Shown: piece by piece, positions 1 through 9,401 of the stretch | Layout of the letters: each line of letters starts with the position of its first letter | Position numbering within the stretch: position 1 is the first letter of the stretch | Assembly (NCBI GenBank): GCA_902580765.1 | Contig: CACHLW010000001.1 | Span: forward strand, 1 to 41,142 | Origin: an uncultured Alphaproteobacteria bacterium | GTDB taxonomy: Bacteria > Pseudomonadota > Alphaproteobacteria > HIMB59 > GCA-002718135 | Direction: 5' to 3' | DNA: 41,142 bases | Notes under the pieces: model-generated | The model's input: the letters and a program-made list of their open reading frames with translations, nothing else | Database searches by the model: none | What the model was told of the DNA's origin: nothing | Made by a program: the position numbers and the translations under genes

Positions 1-801
1 AACCATATCTAAAAATTTGAAGGAAAGATTCAAATAATTTTTTGATTTATAATCATCGAAAATAGTAAAAGTATTTTTATCAACTATTTTACCATTATTA
101 ATATTTTTGTGGTCTATTTTTAAAACATAATTTAAGAATTCTAGTTTTTCTATTTGTTTTTCTTTATCAATGCTGATTTTAAAACCATTTGTTAATTGAA
201 AATTATATTGATTATTTTCACTAAATATATTTCCTTTTTTTGCATAAATTATATTGTCGTTATCATCTTTAAAACTTATAAAAATATCTTCATACTCTCT
301 ATTATTTTTTTTGAAATCTAAAATAGTATTTTTATTTAAATTTATAAAGTTTGAAAATGACATTCGTTTGAAATCTAATTTATTTCTTAATTCATATTCT
401 TGAATTTTATAAATTTCATAAATTTTTGGTGATATATATAAATTTAATAGACTAAATATAAAGATTATTATTATTGTAAAAAAAAATAATGATTGTTTTA
501 ATGGCTTTAAACCAAAACCTAATGACAATATAGCAATTAACTCATTGTCTTTTTTTAGTTTAATAAAACATAAAAGAAGTCCAAATATTAAGACAAAAGG
601 TATAATTATAGTTATTAAGTTCGGTAGTAAGTAAAATGAAAGTATAACAATTTCAAAAATATCAATATGCAAAAAATTTGTAATAGTAAAAAGTCTTGTA
701 ATTTGTAATAACCAAGCTACTGAAAGAAAAATAAAGGTAATTAGTAATAAATTTTTAAATATTTGCATTACTAAATATATTATAATTTTATCAAAACTCA
801 T
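1..801 (-). CDS. lptF: LptF-type LPS export permease (partial, 3' end outside window)
   Basis: Inner-membrane permease subunit of the LptBFGC transporter that extracts lipopolysaccharide from the inner membrane. I translated this frame from the ATG at 801 to the window edge and got 267 residues with no stop, so the C-terminus is missing. The N-terminus has an amphipathic start (MSFDKIIIYLV), two membrane helices around residues 10-35 and 45-80, the charged KKDNEL turn typical of the YjgP/YjgQ family, a third helix near 100-122, and then a periplasmic jellyroll-like region from about 130. Family members are about 350-390 aa. LptF is preferred over LptG from the N-terminal sequence, but the two are paralogous. 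The gene is divergent from ndk across a 166-bp gap. Confidence 0.8.
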   Translation of the reverse strand, partial: MSFDKIIIYLVMQIFKNLLLITFIFLSVAWLLQITRLFTITNFLHIDIFEIVILSFYLLPNLITIIIPFVLIFGLLLCFIKLKKDNELIAILSLGFGLKPLKQSLFFFTIIIIFIFSLLNLYISPKIYEIYKIQEYELRNKLDFKRMSFSNFINLNKNTILDFKKNNREYEDIFISFKDDNDNIIYAKKGNIFSENNQYNFQLTNGFKISIDKEKQIEKLEFLNYVLKIDHKNINNGKIVDKNTFTIFDDYKSKNYLNLSFKFLDMV

Positions 802-967
802 TTTAAAATCTGTACAATATTTTCTTTAATATAATCCATAATCAATAGGTTCTTAAAAAAAATTAAACTCAATTTAATAGATTAAATTAAATTAAACTTT
901 TATCAAAATATAGACAAAATCAAATTACTAAATTATTACTATTTTTTTAATATTTACTGGAGAAAAT
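802..967. promoter_or_regulatory. Divergent intergenic region between lptF and ndk
   Basis: This 166-bp gap must carry the start signals for lptF (minus) and ndk (plus). It is almost pure A+T with runs of A and T. A GGAG Shine-Dalgarno sequence at 960-963 lies just upstream of the ndk ATG. I could not pick a -35/-10 pair with confidence because near-matches are too frequent in DNA of this composition. Confidence 0.4.
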
Positions 968-1384
968 ATGAATAGAACTTTTTCAATTATTAAGCCCGAT
1001 GCTACTAAAAGAAACATTACTGGATCTATTAACAAAATTATTGAAGAAAATAATTTGAAAATTATCGCTCAAAAAAGAGTTAAACTTACAAAAGTTCAAG
1101 CTGAAGGTTTTTACTCTGTTCATAAAGATAAACCTTTTTTTAAAGACCTGATTGATTATATGACTTCTGGTCCTGTAATTCTTCAAGTATTAGAGGGAAA
1201 CAATGCAGTTGAGCATTACAGAAATATAATGGGTTCGACTAATCCTGAAAATGCTGAAACTGGCACAATTCGAAAAACACATGCCTTAAATATACAAGAA
1301 AATTCAGTGCATGGTTCAGATTCAGATAAAAATGCTGAAATAGAAATAAAATATTTTTTTGATGAAGGAGAAATAATATCTTAG
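968..1384 (+). CDS. ndk: Nucleoside diphosphate kinase
   Basis: Cytosolic enzyme that transfers the gamma-phosphate of ATP to NDPs and dNDPs by a phosphohistidine ping-pong mechanism. The 138 aa match the usual bacterial length of about 140. The nucleotide-binding start SIIKPDA (residues 6-12) carries the conserved Lys9, and the active-site motif NSVHGSDS places the phosphorylated histidine at His115. The start is supported by a GGAG sequence a few bases upstream. The gene is single, faces lptF across the promoter gap, and its stop directly abuts the stop of the small convergent gene that follows. Confidence 0.97.
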   Translation: MNRTFSIIKPDATKRNITGSINKIIEENNLKIIAQKRVKLTKVQAEGFYSVHKDKPFFKDLIDYMTSGPVILQVLEGNNAVEHYRNIMGSTNPENAETGTIRKTHALNIQENSVHGSDSDKNAEIEIKYFFDEGEIIS

Positions 1385-1510
1385 TTAAAATAAAGAAAAT
1401 ATTATTATAAGAATAACTGCTACAAAAATTATTGTGTAAATTGTTAACTTATTAAAAGTTTTCCATGTTTGTGCCTTATCTTTAGATATATTATCTTTAT
1501 TATAATCCAT
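1385..1510 (-). CDS. Small single-helix protein, aa3-type cytochrome c oxidase subunit IV-like
   Basis: A 41-residue protein read from the ATG at 1510 to a TAA at 1387-1385. It has a charged N-terminus followed by a TW..F motif (Thr-Trp at residues 15-16, Phe at 19) and one hydrophobic helix (about residues 22-41). This layout matches the short subunit IV of bacterial aa3 cytochrome oxidases, common in Alphaproteobacteria, where the helix packs against subunits I and III. The assignment rests on the TW-x2-F plus single-helix pattern and on length, so it is good but not certain. Its end abuts ndk with no spacer, and a 42-bp gap separates its start from the next gene on the plus strand. Confidence 0.7.
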   Translation of the reverse strand: MDYNKDNISKDKAQTWKTFNKLTIYTIIFVAVILIIIFSLF

Positions 1511-1552
1511 TAAATATATAATAATTTAAATCATTCTGATTGCAATAATATA

Positions 1553-2578
1553 ATGAAAATTTCAGTCTTAATTTTTGTGTTTATTTCTCTTAGCTTAAAT
1601 TTGAATGCTCGAGATTTATTTGAAAGTTATTATTATGATGTTGAATTTATTTCAAATAATATTGAAAATGATAAAATAATTAAAATCAATGAAATAAAAA
1701 AGAAAAGTATTTTAAAAATACTAAATGATTCATTATATCTAGATGAATTTAACGATATAAAAAATTTACTTACTGATGATTTTATTAATACACTAATACA
1801 AAATGTTATTATTGATGATGAAATAATTATTAATGATAAATATTATTCTAAAATAAAAATAAACTTTGATAAGAAAAAAATAGTTGAATTTTTTAGAAAA
1901 AAAAATATTCCATATGTTGAATATCATCCAGATAAATTTTTACTTATAATTTATGAACAAAATCAATTAAATCATAGTCTTTTTACTCAAAATAACAATT
2001 TTTATTCTTACTTTATAAATAATTTAGAAGAAAAAACTTTATTTAAAATACCAAACTTAGACATTAATGATCGATATATTTTAAAGGCAGAAGATATTAA
2101 CAATAAAAATTTAGAAAAAATAAAAAAATTTTCAAATAAATATAATTTAAAAGAAACTATAATAGTAGTTGCTAAAATTAATAAAAATAATGTTTCATAC
2201 GAAATTCTTTTATATTCAGATAATAAGACATTAGAAAAAAAACTAAAATTTAATGAATATCAATTTAAAAAATTTTTTTTTATTTTAGAAAATGAAACTT
2301 TAAATATTTGGAAAAAGCTTAACCAAATACAAAATAATTATTTAAACTTAATTAACTGTAAAGTTAGTTATTTTAATATGCTTGAATTAAAAGAAATAAA
2401 AAAAAATCTAAATAATATTTCACTTATACAAAATATTAACATTAAATCATTATCAAATAGAAGTATTGAATACGATATACATTTTTATGGTAACTTACAG
2501 ATACTTAAAAACATCTTTAAATTCAATAAACTAGACATTAGTATTAATGAAAATATTTGTAAAATAGGACTTAAATGA
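1553..2578 (+). CDS. DUF2066 domain-containing exported protein
   Basis: Protein of unknown function, 341 aa. The first 19 residues form a secretion signal (MKISVLIFVFISLSLNLNA), so it is probably periplasmic or membrane-anchored. The rest is rich in Lys, Asn and Ile, as expected at this base composition, with no catalytic motif I recognise. The DUF2066 assignment comes from weak sequence resemblance and from position: in Alphaproteobacteria a DUF2066 protein commonly precedes hdaA, and here the stop overlaps the hdaA start by 4 nt (ATGA). No clear Shine-Dalgarno sequence precedes the ATG. Confidence 0.6.
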   Translation: MKISVLIFVFISLSLNLNARDLFESYYYDVEFISNNIENDKIIKINEIKKKSILKILNDSLYLDEFNDIKNLLTDDFINTLIQNVIIDDEIIINDKYYSKIKINFDKKKIVEFFRKKNIPYVEYHPDKFLLIIYEQNQLNHSLFTQNNNFYSYFINNLEEKTLFKIPNLDINDRYILKAEDINNKNLEKIKKFSNKYNLKETIIVVAKINKNNVSYEILLYSDNKTLEKKLKFNEYQFKKFFFILENETLNIWKKLNQIQNNYLNLINCKVSYFNMLELKEIKKNLNNISLIQNINIKSLSNRSIEYDIHFYGNLQILKNIFKFNKLDISINENICKIGLK

Positions 2579-3201
2579 ATATCCAAAAGAGTTTTACATA
2601 TAATTTTAATGATAATTTTAGTGATATAAATTTTTTTGTAAACGAAACAAATTTATATGCATTTAATGGTGTGATTAATAATAATATTCAACTTTTGTTT
2701 TTATATGGCCCAAAAAAATCAGGAAAAACATTTCTTTCTAATATATGGCTAAAAAAAAATAATGCTATTGAATTAAAGAAAAATTTTCAAACAATTTTAA
2801 ATAATAAAAAAAATGTTCTTATTGATGACTTTTTAATATTTGATGAAGAAAAGATTTTTCATATAGTTAATAATTGTATTTTGAATAAATTAAAATTATT
2901 AATTACTTCGAATATAAAAATTAATGATATAGATTTTAAATTTGAGGATTTATCATCTCGTTTAAAAACTTTTTCAAATTTTGAAATTAATCAACCAAAT
3001 GATGAAATGCTTCTTACTATTTTAACTAAATTATTAATAGATAGACAATTTATAATTAATTCTAATGAAATTTTTGAATATATTTTAAGGAGAGTTGAAC
3101 GTAGTTATAAAGGGATTAATGAAGTTGTTACCAAATTAGATATATTGTCTTTAGAAAAAAAAAGGCAATTAACAATACCATTAATAAAAGAAATACTATA
3201 G
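2575..3201 (+). CDS. hdaA: DnaA-related regulatory ATPase Hda
   Basis: Short DnaA paralogue (208 aa) that lacks the DNA-binding domain IV. In Proteobacteria, Hda bound to the sliding clamp stimulates ATP hydrolysis by DnaA and blocks re-initiation of replication. Visible features are a Walker A motif GPKKSGKT (45-52), a Walker B-like VLIDDF (81-86) and a sensor segment SSRL (127-130). The N-terminal sequence QKSF (4-7) contains a hydrophobic element compatible with the beta-clamp motif of Hda. It is translationally coupled to the DUF2066 gene by a 4-nt overlap and followed by aspS after 13 nt. Confidence 0.82.
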   Translation: MNIQKSFTYNFNDNFSDINFFVNETNLYAFNGVINNNIQLLFLYGPKKSGKTFLSNIWLKKNNAIELKKNFQTILNNKKNVLIDDFLIFDEEKIFHIVNNCILNKLKLLITSNIKINDIDFKFEDLSSRLKTFSNFEINQPNDEMLLTILTKLLIDRQFIINSNEIFEYILRRVERSYKGINEVVTKLDILSLEKKRQLTIPLIKEIL

Positions 3202-3214
3202 ATGGATCACAAAT

Positions 3215-4981
3215 ATGAATAAATATAGATCTCATTTATGTTCAGATTTATCAATTGATAATTTAGGAGATATAGTTACTCTTTCAGGCTGGGCTGATAC
3301 AATACGAGATCATGGTAATTTACTTTTCATTGACCTTAGAGATAATTACGGAATAACACAATGTGTTATTGACGGCACTCATTCTCAATTTCAAGAAATA
3401 AGCAAATTAAGTAATGAAAGTGTATTAACAATTTCTGGTGAAGTTGTTAAAAGATCTAATGAAACTATTAATAAAAATCTTAAAACTGGAGAAATTGAAG
3501 TTCAAATTGAAAACTATACTATTTTATCTAATTCTGAAATTCTACCTTTACCAGTTAATTCTGATATCGATTATGGAGAAGAGATTAGACTAAAATACAG
3601 ATTTTTAGATTTACGAAGAAATAAATTACATAAAAACATTTTACTTAGAAATAAAATTATTTCAGATATCAGAAAAAAAATGATTGAAAGAAATTTTATA
3701 GAGTTTCAAACACCAATATTAACTTCATCATCTCCAGAGGGTGCAAGAGATTATTTAGTACCATCTAGGATTCATCAAGGAAAATTTTATGCCCTACCAC
3801 AAGCACCTCAACAATTTAAACAATTGCTTATGATTGCTGGATTTGACAAATATTTTCAGATTGCACCTTGTTTTAGAGATGAGGATAGTAGGGCGGATCG
3901 ATCTCCGGGCGAATTCTATCAATTAGATTTTGAGATGAGTTTTGTAACTCAAGAAGATGTGTTTGATGCTATTGAGCCAGTTTTATTTGAAATATTTGAT
4001 GAAAATAAGAAAAATAATGAAATCAAGGTAAGTCCGTATCCATTTAGGAGAATACCTTACAAGGAGTCGATGGAAGTTTACGGTTCTGATAAGCCTGATT
4101 TACGAAATCCACTTGTTGTTGATGATTATACAAATGTATTTGCAGGCTCAAATTTTAAAATATTTAGTAATCAAATAGAAAAAGGATCAGTTGTTAAGGG
4201 AATAATTGTTAAAAATACTGGTGATCAACCTAGAAGTTTCTTTGATAAATTAAACAATTGGGCAAGAGAAGAGGGAACAGCTGGATTAGGTTATATTTCA
4301 TTATCAGAAAATAGTTTCAAAGGCCCTATTGCAAAGAATTTAAATGAAGAACAGTTATTATTATTAAAACTTGAAGAAAATGACTCAATTTTTTTCATTT
4401 GTGATAAATTAAAAGAAGCTCAGTTATTTTCTGGTAAAGTTAGAGAAAAAATTTGTAATGATTTAAATTTACTAAATAAAAACTCTTTTGAATTTTGTTG
4501 GATAGTTGATTTTCCAATGTATGAAATTGATGAAAAAACTAACAAAATACAATTTAGTCATAATCCTTTTTCAATGCCTCAAGGTGAGATGGAAGCTTTA
4601 GAAAAAAAAGATCCTCTTGATATAAAAGCATATCAATACGATATTGTATGTAATGGTGTAGAGTTATCTTCTGGCGCAATTAGAAATCATAAACCAGAAA
4701 TTATGTATAAAGCCTTTGATATAGCTGGATATTCAAAAAAAGAATTAGAGGATAAATTTTCAGGAATGCTGAATGCTCTAAAGTTTGGAGCACCTCCTCA
4801 CGGAGGTAGTGCACCAGGTATTGATAGAATTGTTATGTTACTTGCTGATGAGCCAAACATTAGAGAAGTAATAGCATTTCCAATGAATCAACAAGCTATG
4901 GATTTAATGATGGATGCTCCTGCAAGTATCGATAAAGAAAGATTAGAAGAATTAGGTATTAAATTAATAGATAAAAATTAA
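3215..4981 (+). CDS. aspS: Aspartyl-tRNA synthetase
   Basis: Class II aminoacyl-tRNA synthetase of 588 aa, the normal bacterial length. In order: N-terminal OB-fold anticodon domain (about 1-110); the catalytic core with [11 protein letters not shown] and motif 2 [10 protein letters not shown] followed by SPGEFYQLD, the wording typical of Alphaproteobacteria; the bacterial GAD insertion (about 285-420); and motif 3 GSAPGIDRI near the C-terminus. It may be non-discriminating, also charging tRNA-Asn for GatCAB, but this cannot be settled here. The last 18 bases overlap the end of the convergent EamA gene. Confidence 0.97.
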   Translation: MNKYRSHLCSDLSIDNLGDIVTLSGWADTIRDHGNLLFIDLRDNYGITQCVIDGTHSQFQEISKLSNESVLTISGEVVKRSNETINKNLKTGEIEVQIENYTILSNSEILPLPVNSDIDYGEEIRLKYRFLDLRRNKLHKNILLRNKIISDIRKKMIERNFIEFQTPILTSSSPEGARDYLVPSRIHQGKFYALPQAPQQFKQLLMIAGFDKYFQIAPCFRDEDSRADRSPGEFYQLDFEMSFVTQEDVFDAIEPVLFEIFDENKKNNEIKVSPYPFRRIPYKESMEVYGSDKPDLRNPLVVDDYTNVFAGSNFKIFSNQIEKGSVVKGIIVKNTGDQPRSFFDKLNNWAREEGTAGLGYISLSENSFKGPIAKNLNEEQLLLLKLEENDSIFFICDKLKEAQLFSGKVREKICNDLNLLNKNSFEFCWIVDFPMYEIDEKTNKIQFSHNPFSMPQGEMEALEKKDPLDIKAYQYDIVCNGVELSSGAIRNHKPEIMYKAFDIAGYSKKELEDKFSGMLNALKFGAPPHGGSAPGIDRIVMLLADEPNIREVIAFPMNQQAMDLMMDAPASIDKERLEELGIKLIDKN

Positions 4982-5857
4982 TCCTGTTCCAAAAATCGCT
5001 ATAATTGTTCCAACCCATGCCCCATAAGAGGGTATTTTCTTCGTTAATATCCAAAGAAGAAATAATATTATTATTGGACTAGTTGAAGATAAAGTTGCAA
5101 CAATACCTGCATCAGCTTTTTGTAATGCAATTAAAAGTAAACTCATACCTAAGGCCATTCCTAAAAAGCCACTAAGAATTGATTGGTAAATAATTTTTGC
5201 TGTAAGATTAACTTTTGTATTAAAAACTTCATAATTTAAAAAAAATGTAAATGACAAAAAAATACATGAAATTGTTGTTCTAATTGCAGCTGAAGCTATT
5301 GGATCCGCTCCATCTGATAATATAGGTTTCATCATAACTAAGCCAATTGCTTGGCACAAAGCGGCTCCAATGGATAAAATAATTCCTATATAAAGTGGAC
5401 CTTCTACTTTTTCCCATCTATGCTCAGATCCTTTTTTATCTCCATAGGAAATTGCAAAAACAACACCAAAAAAAACAACAAAACATCCAATAATACTTAT
5501 AGTTGAAGCAAGTTCATTTAGAAAAAAAATATTAATTACCACAGTAAAAGGAGCAGCTAATGAAAATAAAATATTATTTCTTCTCGGTCCAATTTTTTGT
5601 AAAGCAATAAATAATAAAGTATCTCCTAAAAATATGCCTACAATTCCTGAAATAATAATAATAGTTAAGTAATCAACGCTAATTGTATTCCAAGTATTTA
5701 TATAAAATGTGTAAGCAATCAACATTATAGATACAAAAAATAATCTAAGACGATTAAAGGCCAAACCTCCAATAGTTCTTGTAACATCTGCTGATACTAA
5801 AGATGCCACTGCCCAACAGAGTGCAGCAGCCATTGCAATAAAGTAATAATAGATCAT
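4964..5857 (-). CDS. EamA-family (DMT) transporter
   Basis: Inner-membrane protein of 297 aa with about ten hydrophobic helices arranged as two EamA repeats (roughly 1-140 and 150-297), the layout of drug/metabolite exporters. The N-terminal repeat contains [15 protein letters not shown] and the second ends GLIFIY. The substrate cannot be predicted. It follows the small membrane gene at 5866-6054 after 8 nt and is probably co-transcribed with it. Its 3' end overlaps aspS by 18 bp. Confidence 0.88.
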   Translation of the reverse strand: MIYYYFIAMAAALCWAVASLVSADVTRTIGGLAFNRLRLFFVSIMLIAYTFYINTWNTISVDYLTIIIISGIVGIFLGDTLLFIALQKIGPRRNNILFSLAAPFTVVINIFFLNELASTISIIGCFVVFFGVVFAISYGDKKGSEHRWEKVEGPLYIGIILSIGAALCQAIGLVMMKPILSDGADPIASAAIRTTISCIFLSFTFFLNYEVFNTKVNLTAKIIYQSILSGFLGMALGMSLLLIALQKADAGIVATLSSTSPIIILFLLWILTKKIPSYGAWVGTIIAIFGTGLIFIY

Positions 5858-5865
5858 ATTATTTA

Positions 5866-6054
5866 TTAAAATAAACTTAAAATAAATTTAATAGGTATTG
5901 ATAAATACTCACCTAAAAGATGTTCTTGTAATGCAAATCTCTTAATTAAACCTGTAGCTCTTAATATTGCATATATAACTAGAGCCCATAAATAAATTCC
6001 AAAAATAAAATTTATGTATGATATTATTTTTTTAAATTTGTTATAATAATTCAT
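5866..6054 (-). CDS. Small membrane protein, unknown function
   Basis: A 62-aa protein if started at the ATG at 6054 (MNYYNKFKKI...). A longer 74-aa form from an ATG at 6090 would read into the opposite gene. One or two hydrophobic segments (about 12-30, and the C-terminal 50-62) suggest a membrane location. I recognise no family. The 6054 start is preferred because it abuts the divergent ATG at 6055 exactly. No good Shine-Dalgarno sequence is seen, only AGG 6-8 nt upstream of the ATG. Confidence 0.55.
   Translation of the reverse strand: MNYYNKFKKIISYINFIFGIYLWALVIYAILRATGLIKRFALQEHLLGEYLSIPIKFILSLF
6039..6047 (+). promoter_or_regulatory. Extended -10 promoter for the AlkA-type gene, predicted leaderless
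   Basis: The bases TGT-TATAAT form a perfect extended -10 element. The T at 6047 is followed by 7 nt and then the ATG at 6055, so transcription should begin at or within a base of the start codon. There is no Shine-Dalgarno sequence. A weak -35 (ATGATA, 6018-6023) sits 18 bp upstream. The promoter lies entirely inside the first codons of the divergent small membrane gene. Confidence 0.6.
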
Positions 6055-6672
6055 ATGAAGCCTAAATATTGGAATAAAGGTAAGATTCATCTATCAAATA
6101 AAGATAAAGTTTTGAAGAAATTAATTCATTCTTATAGGAATGAATATCTAAATCTAAATTCTAATTATTTTCATTCATTAATAAATTCGATTATCGGTCA
6201 ACAAATATCAGTATCAGCAGCTGATTCGATGAAAACTAAATTTTTTAAACTTAAAAGAAGTATAACACCACAAACTGTATCTAAATTAAGTACTGAAGAT
6301 TTAAGAAAATGTGGTCTATCTAGACAAAAAATTTTGTATATAAGAAATATTTCTAAATTTTTTTTACAAAATAAGAAATTCATAAAAAATATTAATAAAT
6401 CTTCTGAAGAAGAAATTTATAATAATTTAATTGAAATAAAAGGAGTAGGGAATTGGACTATTCATATGTTTTTGATGTTTAGTTATGGAAGTTCAAATAT
6501 TTTTCCAACAGGTGATTTAGGCTTTTTAAAAGCTATTTCAAAACTTTATAAAGTTCAACTTCCTATAAGTGAAAGAAAACTTAAATTACTCTATAAAAAA
6601 TGGAGTCCGTATAGTTCACAAGCCACATGGTATTTATGGAGATCATTAGACCCCATTCCAGTTAATTATTGA
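6055..6672 (+). CDS. DNA-3-methyladenine glycosylase II (AlkA-like, HhH-GPD)
   Basis: Base-excision repair glycosylase that removes alkylated purines from DNA. The 205 aa are typical of the short AlkA/Mag1 group without the N-terminal domain of E. coli AlkA. It shows the family motif IIGQQISVSAAD (46-57), the helix-hairpin-helix IKGVGNWT (128-135) and the catalytic aspartate D154 in FPTGDLGF. The gene starts one base away from the opposite gene's start and has a TATAAT box placed for a leaderless transcript. Its 3' end overlaps puuD by 11 bp. Confidence 0.88.
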   Translation: MKPKYWNKGKIHLSNKDKVLKKLIHSYRNEYLNLNSNYFHSLINSIIGQQISVSAADSMKTKFFKLKRSITPQTVSKLSTEDLRKCGLSRQKILYIRNISKFFLQNKKFIKNINKSSEEEIYNNLIEIKGVGNWTIHMFLMFSYGSSNIFPTGDLGFLKAISKLYKVQLPISERKLKLLYKKWSPYSSQATWYLWRSLDPIPVNY

Positions 6673-8104
6673 TATTTGCTCCTTGCTCAATCCAAACTTT
6701 TAATATCTCTCTTTCATTTTTTGTAATACCAGTAAGATTATTCGGAGGCATAATTTCAGCATCAATAGCCTGAGCTTTGATTAATTTTATATTATTTACA
6801 ATATCTTGAGCCGTGTCATAGACAACTCCTTTTGGTGCCGCTTCAATACCTTCAAAAGTTGGATATTTGGCATGACATGTTCCACATCTGTATTTAATTA
6901 TATTTTGTACTTCATTAAAACTGACTAATTCCAAAGAAAGAGATGCATTTGCATCTTTTTTTTCAAATATTGAAAGACTACTTAAAGTCATTAAAAAAAA
7001 CATAATTAAACCAGCTGATGGCAAAATCCAAAATTTATATTGTTTTTTATTTCTTAGATTAAAGTAATGGCGAGTCAAAATGCCAGCTATTGATATAACA
7101 GCTAATATTAACCAATTATTTACTGCCCCATACGTGAAAGAAAAATGTGAGCTAATCATTATAAACAACACAGGTAGTGTAAAATAATTATTATGTATTG
7201 ATCTGTTTTTTGCTTCTAATGAAAGATTTAAATTTGGCTTTTGTTTGTTTTCAGCGGAGGTAACAAGATTTCTTTGTGCAGGAATAATGACTCTAAAAAC
7301 ATTAGCCGCCATAATGGTGCCAATAATTGCTCCAACATGTATGTATGCAGCTCTTGATCCATAAATTTGAGTCAAAAAATAACTTAATAATACAAATAAT
7401 AAAACACCAGTTGCAATCAAAGTTTGTTCATTATCTTTTAAAACATTTTTACAAAGATAATCATATAGAAGCCAAGATCCTATAAGTAAGAATATAGATA
7501 TTAATATTGCTTGAAAGGGTGTTAATATAATACCGCTTGCTCCCAACATCATAGAGCTTGCATTTAAGTAATAAACTAAAATAAGTAGCACAAAACCACT
7601 TATCCAAGTTGCATACGCCTCCCATTTAAACCAATGAAGAACTTTTGGAAGTTTTTTAGGAGGTCCTTTTAATTTTTCAATTCTATAAAACCCACCTGAA
7701 TGAACAGACCATAAATAACCATCAAGATGTTTAAAATCTGGATCATCTCTTTCCAGTCTACTATCTAGCCAATTAAAATAAAATGATGTTCCAATCCATG
7801 CTACACCAACAATTATATGAACCCATCTAACAATTAAATGTAACCACTCAGAATATACTGCAAATAATGTTTCTTTTGGAACGCCTAAATTATAAAAAGC
7901 TGCAGTAAAAGATATGACTATAGTTGTTGCAATTACAATATAGAGCCTTTGTTCTTTAGATTTTAAACTTGAAAATGCCCCGAGGATGAAAAATAATAAT
8001 AAACCTAATAAAGCCGATGCTGGTAGTGACAAAAGTAAATTATGAAAAAATGTTTGAAAGTCATAAGATTGAACTGGTGCAACAATTTTAAGAAATAATT
8101 CCAT
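6662..8104 (-). CDS. puuD: Membrane urate hydroxylase with C-terminal cytochrome c (PuuD)
   Basis: Oxidises urate to 5-hydroxyisourate at the membrane, passing electrons to its own c-type cytochrome rather than to oxygen. The 480 aa have an N-terminal multi-helix domain (about 20-390) with the family sequence WVHIIVGVAWIGTSFYFNWLD and the conserved HSGGFYRIEK segment, then a monohaem cytochrome c domain. Its CGTCH haem site is at 407-411 and a likely axial methionine is M452 in EIMPPNN. It is the last gene of the minus arm, 1 nt after guaD. It replaces the soluble cofactor-free uricase and the FAD-type HpxO. The 3' end overlaps the AlkA-type gene by 11 bp. Confidence 0.92.
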   Translation of the reverse strand: MELFLKIVAPVQSYDFQTFFHNLLLSLPASALLGLLLFFILGAFSSLKSKEQRLYIVIATTIVISFTAAFYNLGVPKETLFAVYSEWLHLIVRWVHIIVGVAWIGTSFYFNWLDSRLERDDPDFKHLDGYLWSVHSGGFYRIEKLKGPPKKLPKVLHWFKWEAYATWISGFVLLILVYYLNASSMMLGASGIILTPFQAILISIFLLIGSWLLYDYLCKNVLKDNEQTLIATGVLLFVLLSYFLTQIYGSRAAYIHVGAIIGTIMAANVFRVIIPAQRNLVTSAENKQKPNLNLSLEAKNRSIHNNYFTLPVLFIMISSHFSFTYGAVNNWLILAVISIAGILTRHYFNLRNKKQYKFWILPSAGLIMFFLMTLSSLSIFEKKDANASLSLELVSFNEVQNIIKYRCGTCHAKYPTFEGIEAAPKGVVYDTAQDIVNNIKLIKAQAIDAEIMPPNNLTGITKNEREILKVWIEQGANINN

Positions 8105-8105
8105 T

Positions 8106-8573
8106 TTAATATCTTATTTTATTTTCTTCTTTTTCCCAAATATTAAATGCTTTTATTGCCTCATCACGTGATATTTGACTGATTGGAATTTTTCTCTCTT
8201 TCATTTCTACTGATAGTTCATCATAAATAAACTTGTCATCAAATTTAATTTTTGCAGCATCTTCTCTAGAATTACCATAATATACTTTGTCTATATGTGA
8301 CCAATATATCGCACTCAAGCACATAGGACATGGTTCGCAACTGGAATACAATTCACAACCTTCTAAGTTAAAGGTATTTAATTTTTGACATGCATTTCTA
8401 ATAGCAACAATTTCAGCATGAGCAGTAGGATCATTGTTAAATGTTACTCTATTTACTCCCTCTGCAATAATTTCATTTTCTTTTACAATTACACATCCAA
8501 AAGGACCTCCATTATTTTTGATATTATCAACTGAAAGTAAAATAGCTCTTTTCATAAAATCTATGTTTGTCAT
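8106..8573 (-). CDS. guaD: Guanine deaminase (cytidine-deaminase fold)
   Basis: Zinc deaminase of 155 aa, most likely converting guanine to xanthine and so feeding the xanthine dehydrogenase encoded just upstream. The HAE motif (H52, E54) and PCPMC (C82, C85) give the zinc site and proton shuttle. The length, the segment YYGNSREDAAKIKFDD (98-113) and the C-terminal region fit the Bacillus-type guanine deaminase rather than TadA. A tRNA adenosine deaminase is the main alternative, but the purine-operon context argues against it. The start overlaps the xdhC stop by 4 nt (ATGA). Confidence 0.85.
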   Translation of the reverse strand: MTNIDFMKRAILLSVDNIKNNGGPFGCVIVKENEIIAEGVNRVTFNNDPTAHAEIVAIRNACQKLNTFNLEGCELYSSCEPCPMCLSAIYWSHIDKVYYGNSREDAAKIKFDDKFIYDELSVEMKERKIPISQISRDEAIKAFNIWEKEENKIRY

Positions 8574-9400
8574 ATAACTTCTTTAATTTTATTATTTGAT
8601 AAATGTTTTAATTTATTTTTTATAGATATTATTCTTGTAACTATTGAGAAAGCTATTTCATTCGGATCTTTTGAGTTGCCAATATCAATTCCAATCGGAC
8701 ACTCAATTTTTTCAACTATTGATTTATTGTGACCATTATCAATCAATCTTTTATAAAACCTTTTTTTCTTAGTAAGAGATCCAATTAGACCAACAAAAGT
8801 ATTATTTTTTTTCAAAATTTCATTTAATATTTTTAAGTCATAATCGTGACTATGAGTTAAGACTATAAAATAAGATTTATCTTCTAGTTTTGATACAATC
8901 TCCCAAGGTTTTTTCGAAAGTAAATAATTTACATCTTTGATATTTGTCATTTTTAAATAATCTTCTCTTGAATCAATTATAAAAGTATTAAAATTAATAT
9001 TTTCTAATTTAGAAATTAACGCTTGACCAATATGTCCTGATCCAAAGATATATAAGTTGGATTTAATATTATTAACAACATATTCATTTTTTAGTGCATC
9101 TTTGGAATTATTATGTAAGCTTAATTTAACTTGTACGTATCCACCACAACATTGTCCAATTCCTGGCCCAAGCGGAATATTCATTACTTTATTTGCTATA
9201 TTATTATCAATTAATTTTCTTGCTTCATCTATAACTAAATATTCTAAGTTTCCTCCACCAATAGTTCCAAAGATAGTATCAGTTGAGATTAATATAATGT
9301 CATCTAAACTATTGGGCGATGATCCTTTAACTTCAATAATTTTAGCCTTAACTATTTTACTATTAAAATTTATATTTTTACTTAATTTTTTAAGATACAT
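8570..9400 (-). CDS. xdhC: Xanthine dehydrogenase accessory protein XdhC
   Basis: Chaperone that binds the molybdenum cofactor, promotes its sulfuration and inserts it into XdhB. The 276 aa show the N-terminal XdhC/CoxI domain with EVKGSSPNS (23-31), GTIGGGNLE (45-53) and the cysteine pair QCCGG (83-87), then a Rossmann-type domain beginning at YIFGSGHIGQAL (117-128). It follows xdhB with one intervening base and overlaps guaD by 4 nt, as expected for a dedicated maturation factor. Confidence 0.93.
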   Translation of the reverse strand: MYLKKLSKNINFNSKIVKAKIIEVKGSSPNSLDDIILISTDTIFGTIGGGNLEYLVIDEARKLIDNNIANKVMNIPLGPGIGQCCGGYVQVKLSLHNNSKDALKNEYVVNNIKSNLYIFGSGHIGQALISKLENINFNTFIIDSREDYLKMTNIKDVNYLLSKKPWEIVSKLEDKSYFIVLTHSHDYDLKILNEILKKNNTFVGLIGSLTKKKRFYKRLIDNGHNKSIVEKIECPIGIDIGNSKDPNEIAFSIVTRIISIKNKLKHLSNNKIKEVI

Positions 9401-9401
9401 T

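Noticed and set aside
802-967. A sigma-70 promoter for ndk, for example TAGACA at 911-916 with TATTAC at 934-939.
   Set aside because: Both hexamers match poorly and many equal matches occur in the same AT-rich gap.
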